Source: CAZBDV01 sp964490765 (GTDB lineage Bacteria > Cloacimonadota > Cloacimonadia > Cloacimonadales > JAJBBL01). From it: a stretch of DNA of 64,000 nt. The DNA lies in assembly GCA_964490765.1 (NCBI GenBank), contig CAZBDV010000004.1, positions 54,202-118,201 on the forward strand, given 5' to 3'. Below are positions 52,988 to 60,975 of the stretch, piece by piece. Within the stretch, counting starts at the first letter, position 1. Each line of letters opens with the position of its first letter. A program made the position numbers and the translations under genes. The notes under the pieces were generated by a model. That model saw only the letters and a list, made by a program, of their open reading frames with translations. It was not told where the DNA came from and did not search any database.

Positions 52988-53713
52988 ATGACTATGATAA
53001 TGCTTATGTGGAGTGCCCTGATTCTCGGGGTGATAACATCAATAAGCCCCTGTCCACTGGCAACGAATATTGCAGCAATCTCATTCTTAAGTCGCTCTCT
53101 CAATAATACCCGAAGGGTTCTACTTTCTGGTTTGCTATATACACTGGGACGAATGATCGTTTATGTCGGATTGGGTTCCATAATCCTGATATTCTTGCAG
53201 ACATCATCTCCATCTGAAGCATCGATAGTCTCTGTATTGTCTCGCTGGTTACAGAATAATGTCGGTATTATTTTGGGTCCTTTACTAGTCCTGGCAGGGA
53301 TGTTCATTCTGGGGCTGTTGCAAACTGCCACATCGTTCAATATCGGGAGTAACTCCCTGCAGAAAAGAGCAAAAGATGGGAGTATAATATGGGCTTTCCC
53401 GATGGGCATAGTCTTTGCCCTCTCTTTCTGTCCCGTCTCAGCAAGCCTGTTTTTTATCGGATTGATTGGCCTCGCAACCCGGCACTCTTCACCGGTGCTG
53501 TTACCTACTCTCTATGGTATAGGTACTGCATTACCCGTATTGGTTTTTGCCTTCTTATTTGCTTTTGCTGCCAGACTGGTTGGAAAGGTGTTCGACAGGC
53601 TTTCTCAAATTGAGAAATGGATCAGGACTGCCACGGGGATAATCTTCATTGGTGCAGGAGTGTACTATATCCTAACCCATATCTATGGGCTGTCATTATA
53701 CGTTGGACAATAG
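52988..53713 (+). CDS. arsG: ArsG-like permease (CcdA fold)
   Basis: A 241-residue membrane protein with six or seven helices. The CcdA-type core motif reads ISPCPLATNIAAISFL at about 17-32, and the pair motif SFCPVSASLFFIGLIGLA appears in the second half. Members of this branch are called ArsG and export aromatic amino-arsenicals, or in other CcdA relatives pass thiol electrons across the membrane. It follows arsF after 13 bases with AGGA. With acr3 and the ArsP-like permease it gives the island three export routes. Confidence 0.8.
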   Translation: MTMIMLMWSALILGVITSISPCPLATNIAAISFLSRSLNNTRRVLLSGLLYTLGRMIVYVGLGSIILIFLQTSSPSEASIVSVLSRWLQNNVGIILGPLLVLAGMFILGLLQTATSFNIGSNSLQKRAKDGSIIWAFPMGIVFALSFCPVSASLFFIGLIGLATRHSSPVLLPTLYGIGTALPVLVFAFLFAFAARLVGKVFDRLSQIEKWIRTATGIIFIGAGVYYILTHIYGLSLYVGQ

Positions 53714-53799
53714 ACAATAGATCTCTGACTATTATCTGACAGGCCGAGCTCTGGGTCATCTCGCGTATTAACCCGGGCTGCTTTATCAGAAACTCACCT

Positions 53800-54879
53800 C
53801 TACTTTGCTGTTACTCCGTCCGGGAAATGATGTTCTGTTTTGTTGGCAATTCTTACCAGTGTCAACATAACCGGCACTTCCACCAGGACACCGACAATAG
53901 TAGCAAGTGCTACCGGCGATGCCGCACCGAAAAGAGCAATAGCAACTGCTACAGCCAGTTCGAAGAAATTTGAAGCCCCAATCATCCCTGCTGGTGCAGC
54001 AATACAGTGTCTGATTCTCAGTTTCATTGCTCCAATATAGGCGATAAAGAAGATCAGAAAGGTCTGAATTGTCAATGGTATTGCAATCAGGACAATATGC
54101 AGAGGATTCTCTACTATGACGCTCCCCTGAAAGGAGAAGATTATTATCAAAGTGAGGAGCAATCCACCTATCGTTATATTGTTAAATTTGGGAAGGAAGG
54201 TTTCAGTAAAGTACTCTATCCCTTTCGCTTTGATCAAACTCACTCGCGTTATGACACCACCAACAAGAGGAATGACTACGAATAACACAACAGAGAGAAT
54301 CAGGGTATCCCAGGGGATCGTTATCCCGCTGATGCCTAAAAGAAATGCGACTATTGGAGTAAAGGCGAATAGTATGATCAGGTCGTTCGTGGCAACCTGA
54401 ACGACTGTATAGGCTGGGTTACCTTTCGTCAAATGACTCCAGACGAAGACCATCGCCGTACAGGGGGCGGCACCCAGAATAATCGCACCTGCAAGATAGT
54501 CTCGTGCCAGCTCTTCAGGAATCAGATTCCCGAAGATGATGAAGAAGAAAAGATAAGCTATACCATACATAGTGAACGGTTTGATAAGCCAATTGACAAC
54601 CCAGGTGAGAAACAGTCCCTGCGGACTCTTACCGACGTTCTTGATACTCGTAAAATCGACCTTCATCATCATAGGATAGATCATTAACCAGATCAATATC
54701 GCGATCGGTATTGATACGCGGGCATATTCGAATTTACCCAGAAAAGCGGGAATAGATGGAAGATATTGCCCGATCAAAATACCGGCTACCATACAGGCAG
54801 CTACCCAGAGAGTAAGATATCTCTCAAAAAAACTGATGCCCTGCTTCGCTTCTCGTCCCATAACTCCTTCTTGAATCAT
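53800..54879 (-). CDS. acr3: Acr3-family arsenite efflux transporter
   Basis: A 359-residue transporter with ten transmembrane helices. The signature GAAPCTAMVFVWSHLTKGNPAYTVVQVATNDL places it in the ACR3 group; the Cys in APCTAM is the essential residue for arsenite transport. It also has the opposing GASNFFELAVAVAIALFG motif. It exports As(III) and perhaps antimonite by proton exchange. It is convergent with arsG and lies 28 bases downstream of the second arsR. An ATG at 54861 with AAGGAG immediately before it is an alternative start. Confidence 0.94.
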   Translation of the reverse strand: MIQEGVMGREAKQGISFFERYLTLWVAACMVAGILIGQYLPSIPAFLGKFEYARVSIPIAILIWLMIYPMMMKVDFTSIKNVGKSPQGLFLTWVVNWLIKPFTMYGIAYLFFFIIFGNLIPEELARDYLAGAIILGAAPCTAMVFVWSHLTKGNPAYTVVQVATNDLIILFAFTPIVAFLLGISGITIPWDTLILSVVLFVVIPLVGGVITRVSLIKAKGIEYFTETFLPKFNNITIGGLLLTLIIIFSFQGSVIVENPLHIVLIAIPLTIQTFLIFFIAYIGAMKLRIRHCIAAPAGMIGASNFFELAVAVAIALFGAASPVALATIVGVLVEVPVMLTLVRIANKTEHHFPDGVTAK

Positions 54880-54907
54880 TTCGTTTGCTAATCGGCTGAG
54901 CTCATAA

Positions 54908-55204
54908 CTATTTACAAATACATTCAGCTTTGGGAACTGTTATAGAATCTATCAATTGATGCAACTCAGTAACTCTGTCCTGGTTCAATGTATAATACAT
55001 CCAGGTCGCATCTTTCCTCCCCTTTACAAGGCCACAACCTGTGAGCATCTTCATATGATGAGAAAGGGTCGACTGGTTGATAGATAAGCGCTCTAATATC
55101 TTGCAGGCACAGAGCGTTCCACAGGAAAGTATTTCGAGTATCTGTAAACGGGTTGGATCGCTCAGTACTTTGAATAACTTTGCCAGACTATCATATTGTG
55201 TCAT
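54908..55204 (-). CDS. arsR: ArsR-family metalloregulator (second copy)
   Basis: A 98-residue winged-helix repressor. SDPTRLQILEIL precedes a cysteine-rich alpha-3 motif SCGTLCACKILERL (C28, C32 and C34). The reading helix is NQSTLSHHMKMLTGCGLV. A second thiol pair lies at the C-terminus (AECICK, C95 and C97), not found in the first copy, so its ligand set may differ, for example As plus Sb or Cd. It controls acr3, the next gene. The candidate promoter and repeats lie at 55236-55285. Confidence 0.9.
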   Translation of the reverse strand: MTQYDSLAKLFKVLSDPTRLQILEILSCGTLCACKILERLSINQSTLSHHMKMLTGCGLVKGRKDATWMYYTLNQDRVTELHQLIDSITVPKAECICK

Positions 55205-55235
55205 ACAAGTGACCCCTTTTCTCTAATCTAATACC

Positions 55236-55285
55236 AAGATAGCCCAATATCGATATCTGTCAATATTTATCTGTGTCGATATCTG
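55236..55285 (-). promoter_or_regulatory. Promoter and direct-repeat operator of arsR2-acr3
   Basis: On the minus strand TTGACA (55258-55263) and TATCTT (55236-55241) are spaced by 16 bases. The 10-mer TCGATATCTG occurs at 55250-55259 and 55276-55285, a direct repeat with a 26-base period; ATATCGATAT is also palindromic. These could bind ArsR2. The sequence differs from the arsR1 operator, so the two regulators may not cross-regulate. Confidence 0.5.
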
Positions 55286-55466
55286 GCTTCGAGCTTTGAG
55301 GCGCGATTTTATGGTGTAATCAAGGTTTTCAGCATACACATTTTGAGACGTCTGATGCCGGTATAGAACCTGCTGGCAAAGTGCGGAAAAAATTAATAGT
55401 TGACTATCTGCACTTCATCAAGGCAATATGAACAGCTATGAAATATACACAAAAAGTGAGGATAGA

Positions 55467-57818
55467 ATGAAGATTTCAGTGAGAAATCTGGTAGAGTTTG
55501 TTTATCGCACCGGAGACATCTCTTATGAATTCAGTGGCAGTTCCCGCAATGTAGCCGGCATCAGAGGTCATCAGAGGATACAGAAGAGTAGGGGAGCGGG
55601 ATATCAGGCGGAAGTTTCACTCGAACATACGGTAGAGCTGGATGGTCTGTCACTCGCTATAGGGGGCAGGATAGACGGTGTCTGGGAAACGGAAGAGGGT
55701 ATAGTTCTGGAGGAGATCAAAACCACAACCCTTCCCCTGAAGGAGATTCTTGAAGACAGTTTTTTTCTTCACTGGGCTCAGGTCAGGACCTATGCTTATA
55801 TATTTATGCTGAATCAGGGTATGCAATCTGTCAGGATACAGCTCACCTATTATAATATCGACAGTGACGAGGTGCAGGAGTATCGCAAGCTGCTAACGTT
55901 GCAGGAGGCAGAGGAAAACTTCAACGAACTGGTCGGACGTTATCTCGATTTTGCCCGGCTTATCGAAAATCGCAAGCAGGTGCGTGATGTCTCATCTGCA
56001 ACGATGACCTTTCCCTTTCAGGAGTATCGTCCCGGGCAGAGAGAACTCGCCATAGAGGTCTATAAAAGCATTGAGCGGCACAAACGGTTTTTCTTTCAGG
56101 CGGCGACCGGTATTGGTAAGACGGTAGCTGTTATTTTTCCGGCTATGAAAGCGCTGGGAAATAACTTCTGTGACAAGCTCTTCTACCTGACGGCCAAAAC
56201 CATAGGCAAGACGATAGCAGAGAGTTGTGTCAATCTATTGACAGAGCAGGGGCTGGACTGTCTTTCTGTCACGCTGACAGCGAAGGATAAAGTCTGTTTC
56301 AAGCCTGACGCAGCCTGTCATCCAGACGAATGTGAATATGCGAAAGGGTACTATGATCGAGTTTCTGAGGCTATCAGAGAGGGATTAAAGGAGAACATTC
56401 TCACCCGGCAAAGGATTATCGGCCTGGCAAGCAAACACAGGATTTGCCCCTTTGAATTCTCGCTCGATATAGCACTCTGGGCAGACATAGTGATCTGTGA
56501 CTATAACTACGCTTTCGATCCGCGTGTATATCTCCGTCGGTTCTTTATGGAGCAGCAGGAGAGCTATACCTTTCTCATTGATGAGGCTCATAACCTGGTA
56601 GATCGTTCCCGGAGTATGTATTCGGCAGAACTATTCAAGAAGAATTATCTTCTGCTCCGGAGAGATATGAAGGAGAAGTATCCTCAAATGGCCAGACATC
56701 TGACGAAGCTGAACAGCTACTTTCTCTCATTGAAAAAAGAACTTACCGAGACGAACGAGGAGTCTATCGTCCATCAGCGGATACCGGAAGAGTTGCTGAA
56801 ACTCCTTCGCAGATTCTGCAGTATTGCAGAGGCAATGCTGGAAAAGGATGCAGTGCTGGAAAAGAGAGAAGAACTGCTCGATCTCTATTTCGAAACGGTG
56901 GCATTTATGCGGATCTCCGAATACTTCGATGAGCGTTTTGTCTTCTATTACGAAAAGCGGGGTAAGGATGATCTCAGGGTCAAAATCTTCTGTCTCGATC
57001 CCTCGAAGGTGATGAAGGAGAATATCAAAAGAGCCCGTTCAGCGGTTTTCTTCTCCGCTACGATGACCCCGATCAGGTATTTTTCTGAACTGCTTGGTGG
57101 GGAAGAGAAGGACAGCAAGAAGATCATCAATTCGCCCTTTCCGATGGAGAATCGGGCTGTTATCATCTGTCCCCAGGTTGTAACCCTTTACAAGCGGCGC
57201 AGGGAGTCGCTCAATAAGCTCACAGCTTACATCAGGGCTGCTGTATCTGCCAGGAAGGGTAATTATATTACCTATTTCTCTTCCTATGAGTATATGAACC
57301 AGGTTTTAGATCATTTTTCTCCTTTAGAGGAGGATGGTGAACTTCCCCTGCAGATCGTGCAGAAGCGGGATATGACAGAAGAGGAGAGGGAGAACTATCT
57401 GGATCAGTTCCAGAACGGTGGCGATACCCATCAGCTAGGTTTTGCCGTGCTGGGCGGGGTATTCGGTGAAGGGATCGATCTTATCGGGGATGACCTTATT
57501 TGTGCCATTATCGTCGGAGTTGGACTGCCACAGATCTCTCTGGAACAGGAGTTGATCAGGGAGTTCTTCGAACGGAAAAACGGTAAGGGATTCGAGTATG
57601 CTTATCAGTATCCCGGTATGAACCGTGTTCTCCAGGCTGCGGGACGGGTAATCAGGTCAGAAAAGGATTACGGTGCTGTTATCCTTATGGACCAGAGATT
57701 CGCCTATCGTGATTACAGGGATCTCTTTCCCTATGAATGGCGGCATGCTGTTGTTGTCAAATCACCCGAAATCCTGAAGAACGTCCTGCTTGGCTTCTGG
57801 GGTAAGCAGGAGAGATAG
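55467..57818 (+). CDS. PD-(D/E)XK nuclease-XPD/DinG-type helicase fusion
   Basis: A protein of about 783 residues. Residues about 30-145 show a PDDEXK core: GGRIDGVW, then VLEEIKTTT (the Asp and ExK pair). A superfamily 2 helicase of the Rad3/XPD/DinG group follows. Walker A is FFFQAATGIGKT. A likely 4Fe-4S domain has cysteines in VCFKPDAACHPDECEYA and HRICPFE. DEAH is at FLIDEAHNLVDRS. The C-half has SATMTPI, GVFGEGIDL and AAGRVIRSEKDYG. It probably unwinds and trims structured DNA in repair. ATG 55467 has GTGAGGAT upstream; the frame is open from 55428, but the internal start fits a family N-terminus of MKISVRNLVEF. Confidence 0.8.
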   Translation: MKISVRNLVEFVYRTGDISYEFSGSSRNVAGIRGHQRIQKSRGAGYQAEVSLEHTVELDGLSLAIGGRIDGVWETEEGIVLEEIKTTTLPLKEILEDSFFLHWAQVRTYAYIFMLNQGMQSVRIQLTYYNIDSDEVQEYRKLLTLQEAEENFNELVGRYLDFARLIENRKQVRDVSSATMTFPFQEYRPGQRELAIEVYKSIERHKRFFFQAATGIGKTVAVIFPAMKALGNNFCDKLFYLTAKTIGKTIAESCVNLLTEQGLDCLSVTLTAKDKVCFKPDAACHPDECEYAKGYYDRVSEAIREGLKENILTRQRIIGLASKHRICPFEFSLDIALWADIVICDYNYAFDPRVYLRRFFMEQQESYTFLIDEAHNLVDRSRSMYSAELFKKNYLLLRRDMKEKYPQMARHLTKLNSYFLSLKKELTETNEESIVHQRIPEELLKLLRRFCSIAEAMLEKDAVLEKREELLDLYFETVAFMRISEYFDERFVFYYEKRGKDDLRVKIFCLDPSKVMKENIKRARSAVFFSATMTPIRYFSELLGGEEKDSKKIINSPFPMENRAVIICPQVVTLYKRRRESLNKLTAYIRAAVSARKGNYITYFSSYEYMNQVLDHFSPLEEDGELPLQIVQKRDMTEEERENYLDQFQNGGDTHQLGFAVLGGVFGEGIDLIGDDLICAIIVGVGLPQISLEQELIREFFERKNGKGFEYAYQYPGMNRVLQAAGRVIRSEKDYGAVILMDQRFAYRDYRDLFPYEWRHAVVVKSPEILKNVLLGFWGKQER

Positions 57819-58006
57819 CTGACAGGAAAGAACCGGGAGATAGAAAGACTCATTGATCAGGATGTAATATATCACTATTCCAGTAAATTCTCTCATTTTC
57901 TGCTTTCTTCCACGATAATCCCTTTTATGGCAGAATAGTTCATAAAGTTCTTGACCTGCTATGAGAAAAGAAGATTTTTGCCTTAAAAAAATCTTACGGA
58001 GGTAGA

Positions 58007-58909
58007 GTGAATATTAGCAAATTGGATGACATGTTCGAGCATCTCAAATCCCGCCCCAAAAAACGTCTCATAGTAGCCTATGGCCAGGATCCCCACACGA
58101 TTGGAGCGGTCCATCTGGCAGTCACCATGGGCCTTATTGACGCCACGATTGTCGGCGACGAAAGCAAGATCAAAAAACTCTGTGACAAAAAGGAACTGGA
58201 CCATTCAGTCTTTCAGATAGTCAATGAGAAGAATGAAGCCAGAGCGGGTGTCCGTTCAGTAGATCTTATCATAGAGGGTAAAGGTGATTTCCTGATGAAA
58301 GGATTGATCAGTACTGACAAGTATATGCACGCCATCCTCAATAAGGAGCGGGGATTACTTCCACCAGGTGGAGTTTTGAGCCATATAGCTGTCTTCGAGG
58401 TCCCTAATTATCATAAACTTATCATTGCCAGTGATGTCGCTGTCATACCGGCTCCGGATCTGAAACAGAAGATAGCCATTGCCAATTATCTGGTAGGAGC
58501 TGCCAAGTCACTCGGGATCGAGAAACCGAAAATTGCCGTTATCAGTGCCACAGAGAAGGTAAACTACAAGATGGAGTCCTGTGTTGACGGGGCGATATTA
58601 TCGAAGATGGCTCAACGAGGCCAGATCAAAGATGCTCTCATCGACGGGCCGTTTGCCCTCGATGTTGCCATTGACAGGGAGAGCGCCGAGATCAAGGGCA
58701 TAGACAGCCCGGTTGCCGGTGATGCAGATTGCCTTCTCTTCCCAAATATTGAAACGGGTAATGTGTTCTATAAAGCGATGACCAAGCTGGCCGGTGGTGA
58801 GGTTGGAGCTTATGTTGTCGGTGCCAAATCTCCGGCAATCCTTCCATCACGTGGTGACTGCGAAAAGAGTAAGCTCTATTCTATAGCACTTTCGGCTCTT
58901 TACGCCTGA
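58007..58909 (+). CDS. ptb: Phosphate butyryltransferase (PTA/PTB family)
   Basis: A 300-residue enzyme converting butyryl-CoA (or another acyl-CoA) and phosphate to acyl phosphate. The alpha-beta domain has KRLIVAYGQDPHTI at the start, LMKGLISTDKYMHAIL and GGVLSHIAVFEVP in the middle, and GDADCLLFPNIETGNVFYKAMTKL near the end, all characteristic of Ptb rather than long Pta. No butyrate kinase follows; the next genes are rpiB and glyA. The start is GTG at 58007 with GGAGG seven bases before it. A product of butyrate or isobutyrate fermentation is possible. Confidence 0.85.
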   Translation: MNISKLDDMFEHLKSRPKKRLIVAYGQDPHTIGAVHLAVTMGLIDATIVGDESKIKKLCDKKELDHSVFQIVNEKNEARAGVRSVDLIIEGKGDFLMKGLISTDKYMHAILNKERGLLPPGGVLSHIAVFEVPNYHKLIIASDVAVIPAPDLKQKIAIANYLVGAAKSLGIEKPKIAVISATEKVNYKMESCVDGAILSKMAQRGQIKDALIDGPFALDVAIDRESAEIKGIDSPVAGDADCLLFPNIETGNVFYKAMTKLAGGEVGAYVVGAKSPAILPSRGDCEKSKLYSIALSALYA

Positions 58910-58932
58910 GAAGAAAATTAACATAAAATTGC

Positions 58933-58978
58933 CAGGTCGGGAAATTCGTTCTATAGTTAAGAGCAATCTCCCGGCCTG
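58933..58978 (+). terminator. Hairpin between ptb and rpiB
   Basis: A 10-bp stem with one G-U pair (CAGGTCGGGA at 58933-58942 with TCCCGGCCTG at 58969-58978) and a 26-base loop. There is no strong T run after it, so it may be a weak terminator or an RNA-processing or stability element within the transcript. Confidence 0.35.
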
Positions 58979-59002
58979 ATAACATTATATACCGGAGGAA
59001 TG

Positions 59003-59446
59003 ATGAAAATAGCTTTAGCTGCAGATCATGCAGGTTTTGAGATGAAAGAATTTATAAAAAACTGCCTGCAGGATGATCATCAAGTTATCGATTTCGGCAC
59101 CGGCAACAGAGAGCCGGCAGATTATGCACCCCTGTCGATAAAGGCTGCCGAAGAGGTTGCAAGCGGTAATTGTCAGAAAGGGATCATAATCTGCGGAACA
59201 GGAATAGGGAGTTCTATCGCAGCAAATAAAGTCAAAGGAATTAGAGCTGCTCTCTGTCACTCTACTGACTTTGCCAGGTTAAGCCGCCTGCATAATAATG
59301 CTAACGTACTCGTCCTGCCCGGCAGATTCATAGCCAACCATCTTGCTGTCGATATTGTCAGACTCTGGCTCGGGACCGAGTTTACCGGCGAAGACCGACA
59401 TATCAGAAGAATTGGACAAATAAAAGAATATGAAGAGAGGAAGTAA
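59003..59446 (+). CDS. rpiB: Ribose-5-phosphate isomerase B
   Basis: A protein of 147 residues of the LacAB/RpiB family. AADHAGFEMKEFI is the phosphate-binding start, the active-site Cys lies in GIIICGTGIGSSIAANK, and NNANVLVLPGR follows. It interconverts ribose 5-phosphate and ribulose 5-phosphate. Two ATG codons lie in tandem at 59000 and 59003; the second has better spacing to GGAGG (about 5 bases). It precedes glyA by 2 bases. Confidence 0.94.
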   Translation: MKIALAADHAGFEMKEFIKNCLQDDHQVIDFGTGNREPADYAPLSIKAAEEVASGNCQKGIIICGTGIGSSIAANKVKGIRAALCHSTDFARLSRLHNNANVLVLPGRFIANHLAVDIVRLWLGTEFTGEDRHIRRIGQIKEYEERK

Positions 59447-59448
59447 TT

Positions 59449-60759
59449 ATGAAACATATCAAGGATCGAGATCCGGAAATTTTCGCTGCCATTCTCAATG
59501 AGATTAACAGACAGACTGAGAATCTGGAACTGATCGCCTCAGAGAACTTTGTCTCCCGGGCGGTTCTGGAAGCTGCTGGTTCGGTATTAACCAATAAATA
59601 TGCAGAGGGGTATCCCTATCGCTGGAGTAAGAAGACCGGCCAGATAAACTATAAACTCTACGGAAGATATTACGGTGGTTGTGAGCATGTCGATGTAGTA
59701 GAGAAGATCGCCATAGAGAGAGCGAAAGAACTCTTCGGTGCCGAACATGCCAACGTCCAGCCTCATTCAGGCTCTCAGGCTAATATGGCTGCCTATTTCT
59801 CACTCGTCAAGCCGGGTGATACAGTGCTATCGCTGGAACTCGCTCACGGTGGCCATCTTACCCACGGACATCCTCTGAGTTTCTCCGGCAATCTCTACAA
59901 GATTGTTCATTACGGTGTCGATCAGAAGACAGAGGTCTTCGATTATGACCACCTGAAGAAATTAGCACAGGAAGTGAAACCAAAGATGATCCTTGCCGGA
60001 GCAAGTGCCTATCCCCGTGCTATGGACTTTGCCAGGTTCCGTGAAATTGCCGATAGTGTCGGAGCTTCTCTGATGGTCGATATGGCGCATATCGCTGGAC
60101 TGGTAGCTACCGGACTGCATCAGAGCCCGATACCCTATGCCGATGTTGTTACCACAACTACTCACAAGACTCTTCGCGGGCCACGTTCCGGACTGATTCT
60201 CTGTAAAGAGCATATTGCCAGAGAGATTGACCGGCAAGTTTTTCCCGGTATCCAGGGCGGGCCATTGATGCACGTCATAGCTGCCAAGGCAGTAGCCTTT
60301 AAAGAAGCACTCTCTCCCGAATTCAAAGAGTATCAGAAACAGGTTGTCAATAATGCTGTTACACTCGCCAGAGAACTTGAGGAGAAGGGATTCAACCTCG
60401 TTTCCGGTGGTACTGATACCCATCTTATGCTGATCAATCTCGGCACAGAAGAGGAGGGTGGACCATCAGGTAAAGCGATGGAAGGTGCCCTCGATAAAGC
60501 CTCGATCACGGCCAATAAGAATACGGTTCCCTTCGATACAAGAACTCCATTCGTTGCCTCCGGTATCAGACTTGGAACTCCTGCCGTAACAACCAGGAAT
60601 ATGAAAGAACCGGAGATGAAGAAGATTGCTGCCTTTATCAGAAGAGTTTTCGAAAACTACGACAACGAAGAACTCTTGCAGGAGATTAAAAAAGAGGTTA
60701 ACGAATTCTGCCATCAATTCCCCCTCTATGATGATATCATTAAAGAACTGGACGAATAG
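59449..60759 (+). CDS. glyA: Serine hydroxymethyltransferase
   Basis: A 436-residue PLP enzyme that interconverts serine and glycine with tetrahydrofolate. The PLP lysine is in the motif TTTTHKTLRGPRSG; the N-terminus has ELIASENFVSRAVLEAAGSVLTNKYAEGYP and the C-terminus FVASGIRLGTPAVTTR. It provides one-carbon units. Its ATG is 2 bases after the rpiB stop, preceded by GAGAGGAAGTA as a ribosome site, so both are likely in one transcript with ptb. Confidence 0.96.
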   Translation: MKHIKDRDPEIFAAILNEINRQTENLELIASENFVSRAVLEAAGSVLTNKYAEGYPYRWSKKTGQINYKLYGRYYGGCEHVDVVEKIAIERAKELFGAEHANVQPHSGSQANMAAYFSLVKPGDTVLSLELAHGGHLTHGHPLSFSGNLYKIVHYGVDQKTEVFDYDHLKKLAQEVKPKMILAGASAYPRAMDFARFREIADSVGASLMVDMAHIAGLVATGLHQSPIPYADVVTTTTHKTLRGPRSGLILCKEHIAREIDRQVFPGIQGGPLMHVIAAKAVAFKEALSPEFKEYQKQVVNNAVTLARELEEKGFNLVSGGTDTHLMLINLGTEEEGGPSGKAMEGALDKASITANKNTVPFDTRTPFVASGIRLGTPAVTTRNMKEPEMKKIAAFIRRVFENYDNEELLQEIKKEVNEFCHQFPLYDDIIKELDE

Positions 60760-60975
60760 GGGAGATGAATTACTGAAATAATTCATTGACTGACTGAAAT
60801 ATAATACTATAATAGTGATGTCGTCAGGAAAATAAGCAGATGCTGACTGACGGCTTTGAAGTGAGTGGGTTTAATTGAATCCTGACAGCAGGAACAAACT
60901 GGTTTATCCTGTTTCAGGTATTAGTATGATCTTATAAGCTGATGTGTAACATTTTAGCGAACAAAGGAGAGAGCT

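Noticed and set aside
60765..60786. Terminator after glyA
   Set aside because: ATGAATTA and TAATTCAT form an 8-bp stem but it is entirely A/T with no GC core and no T run.
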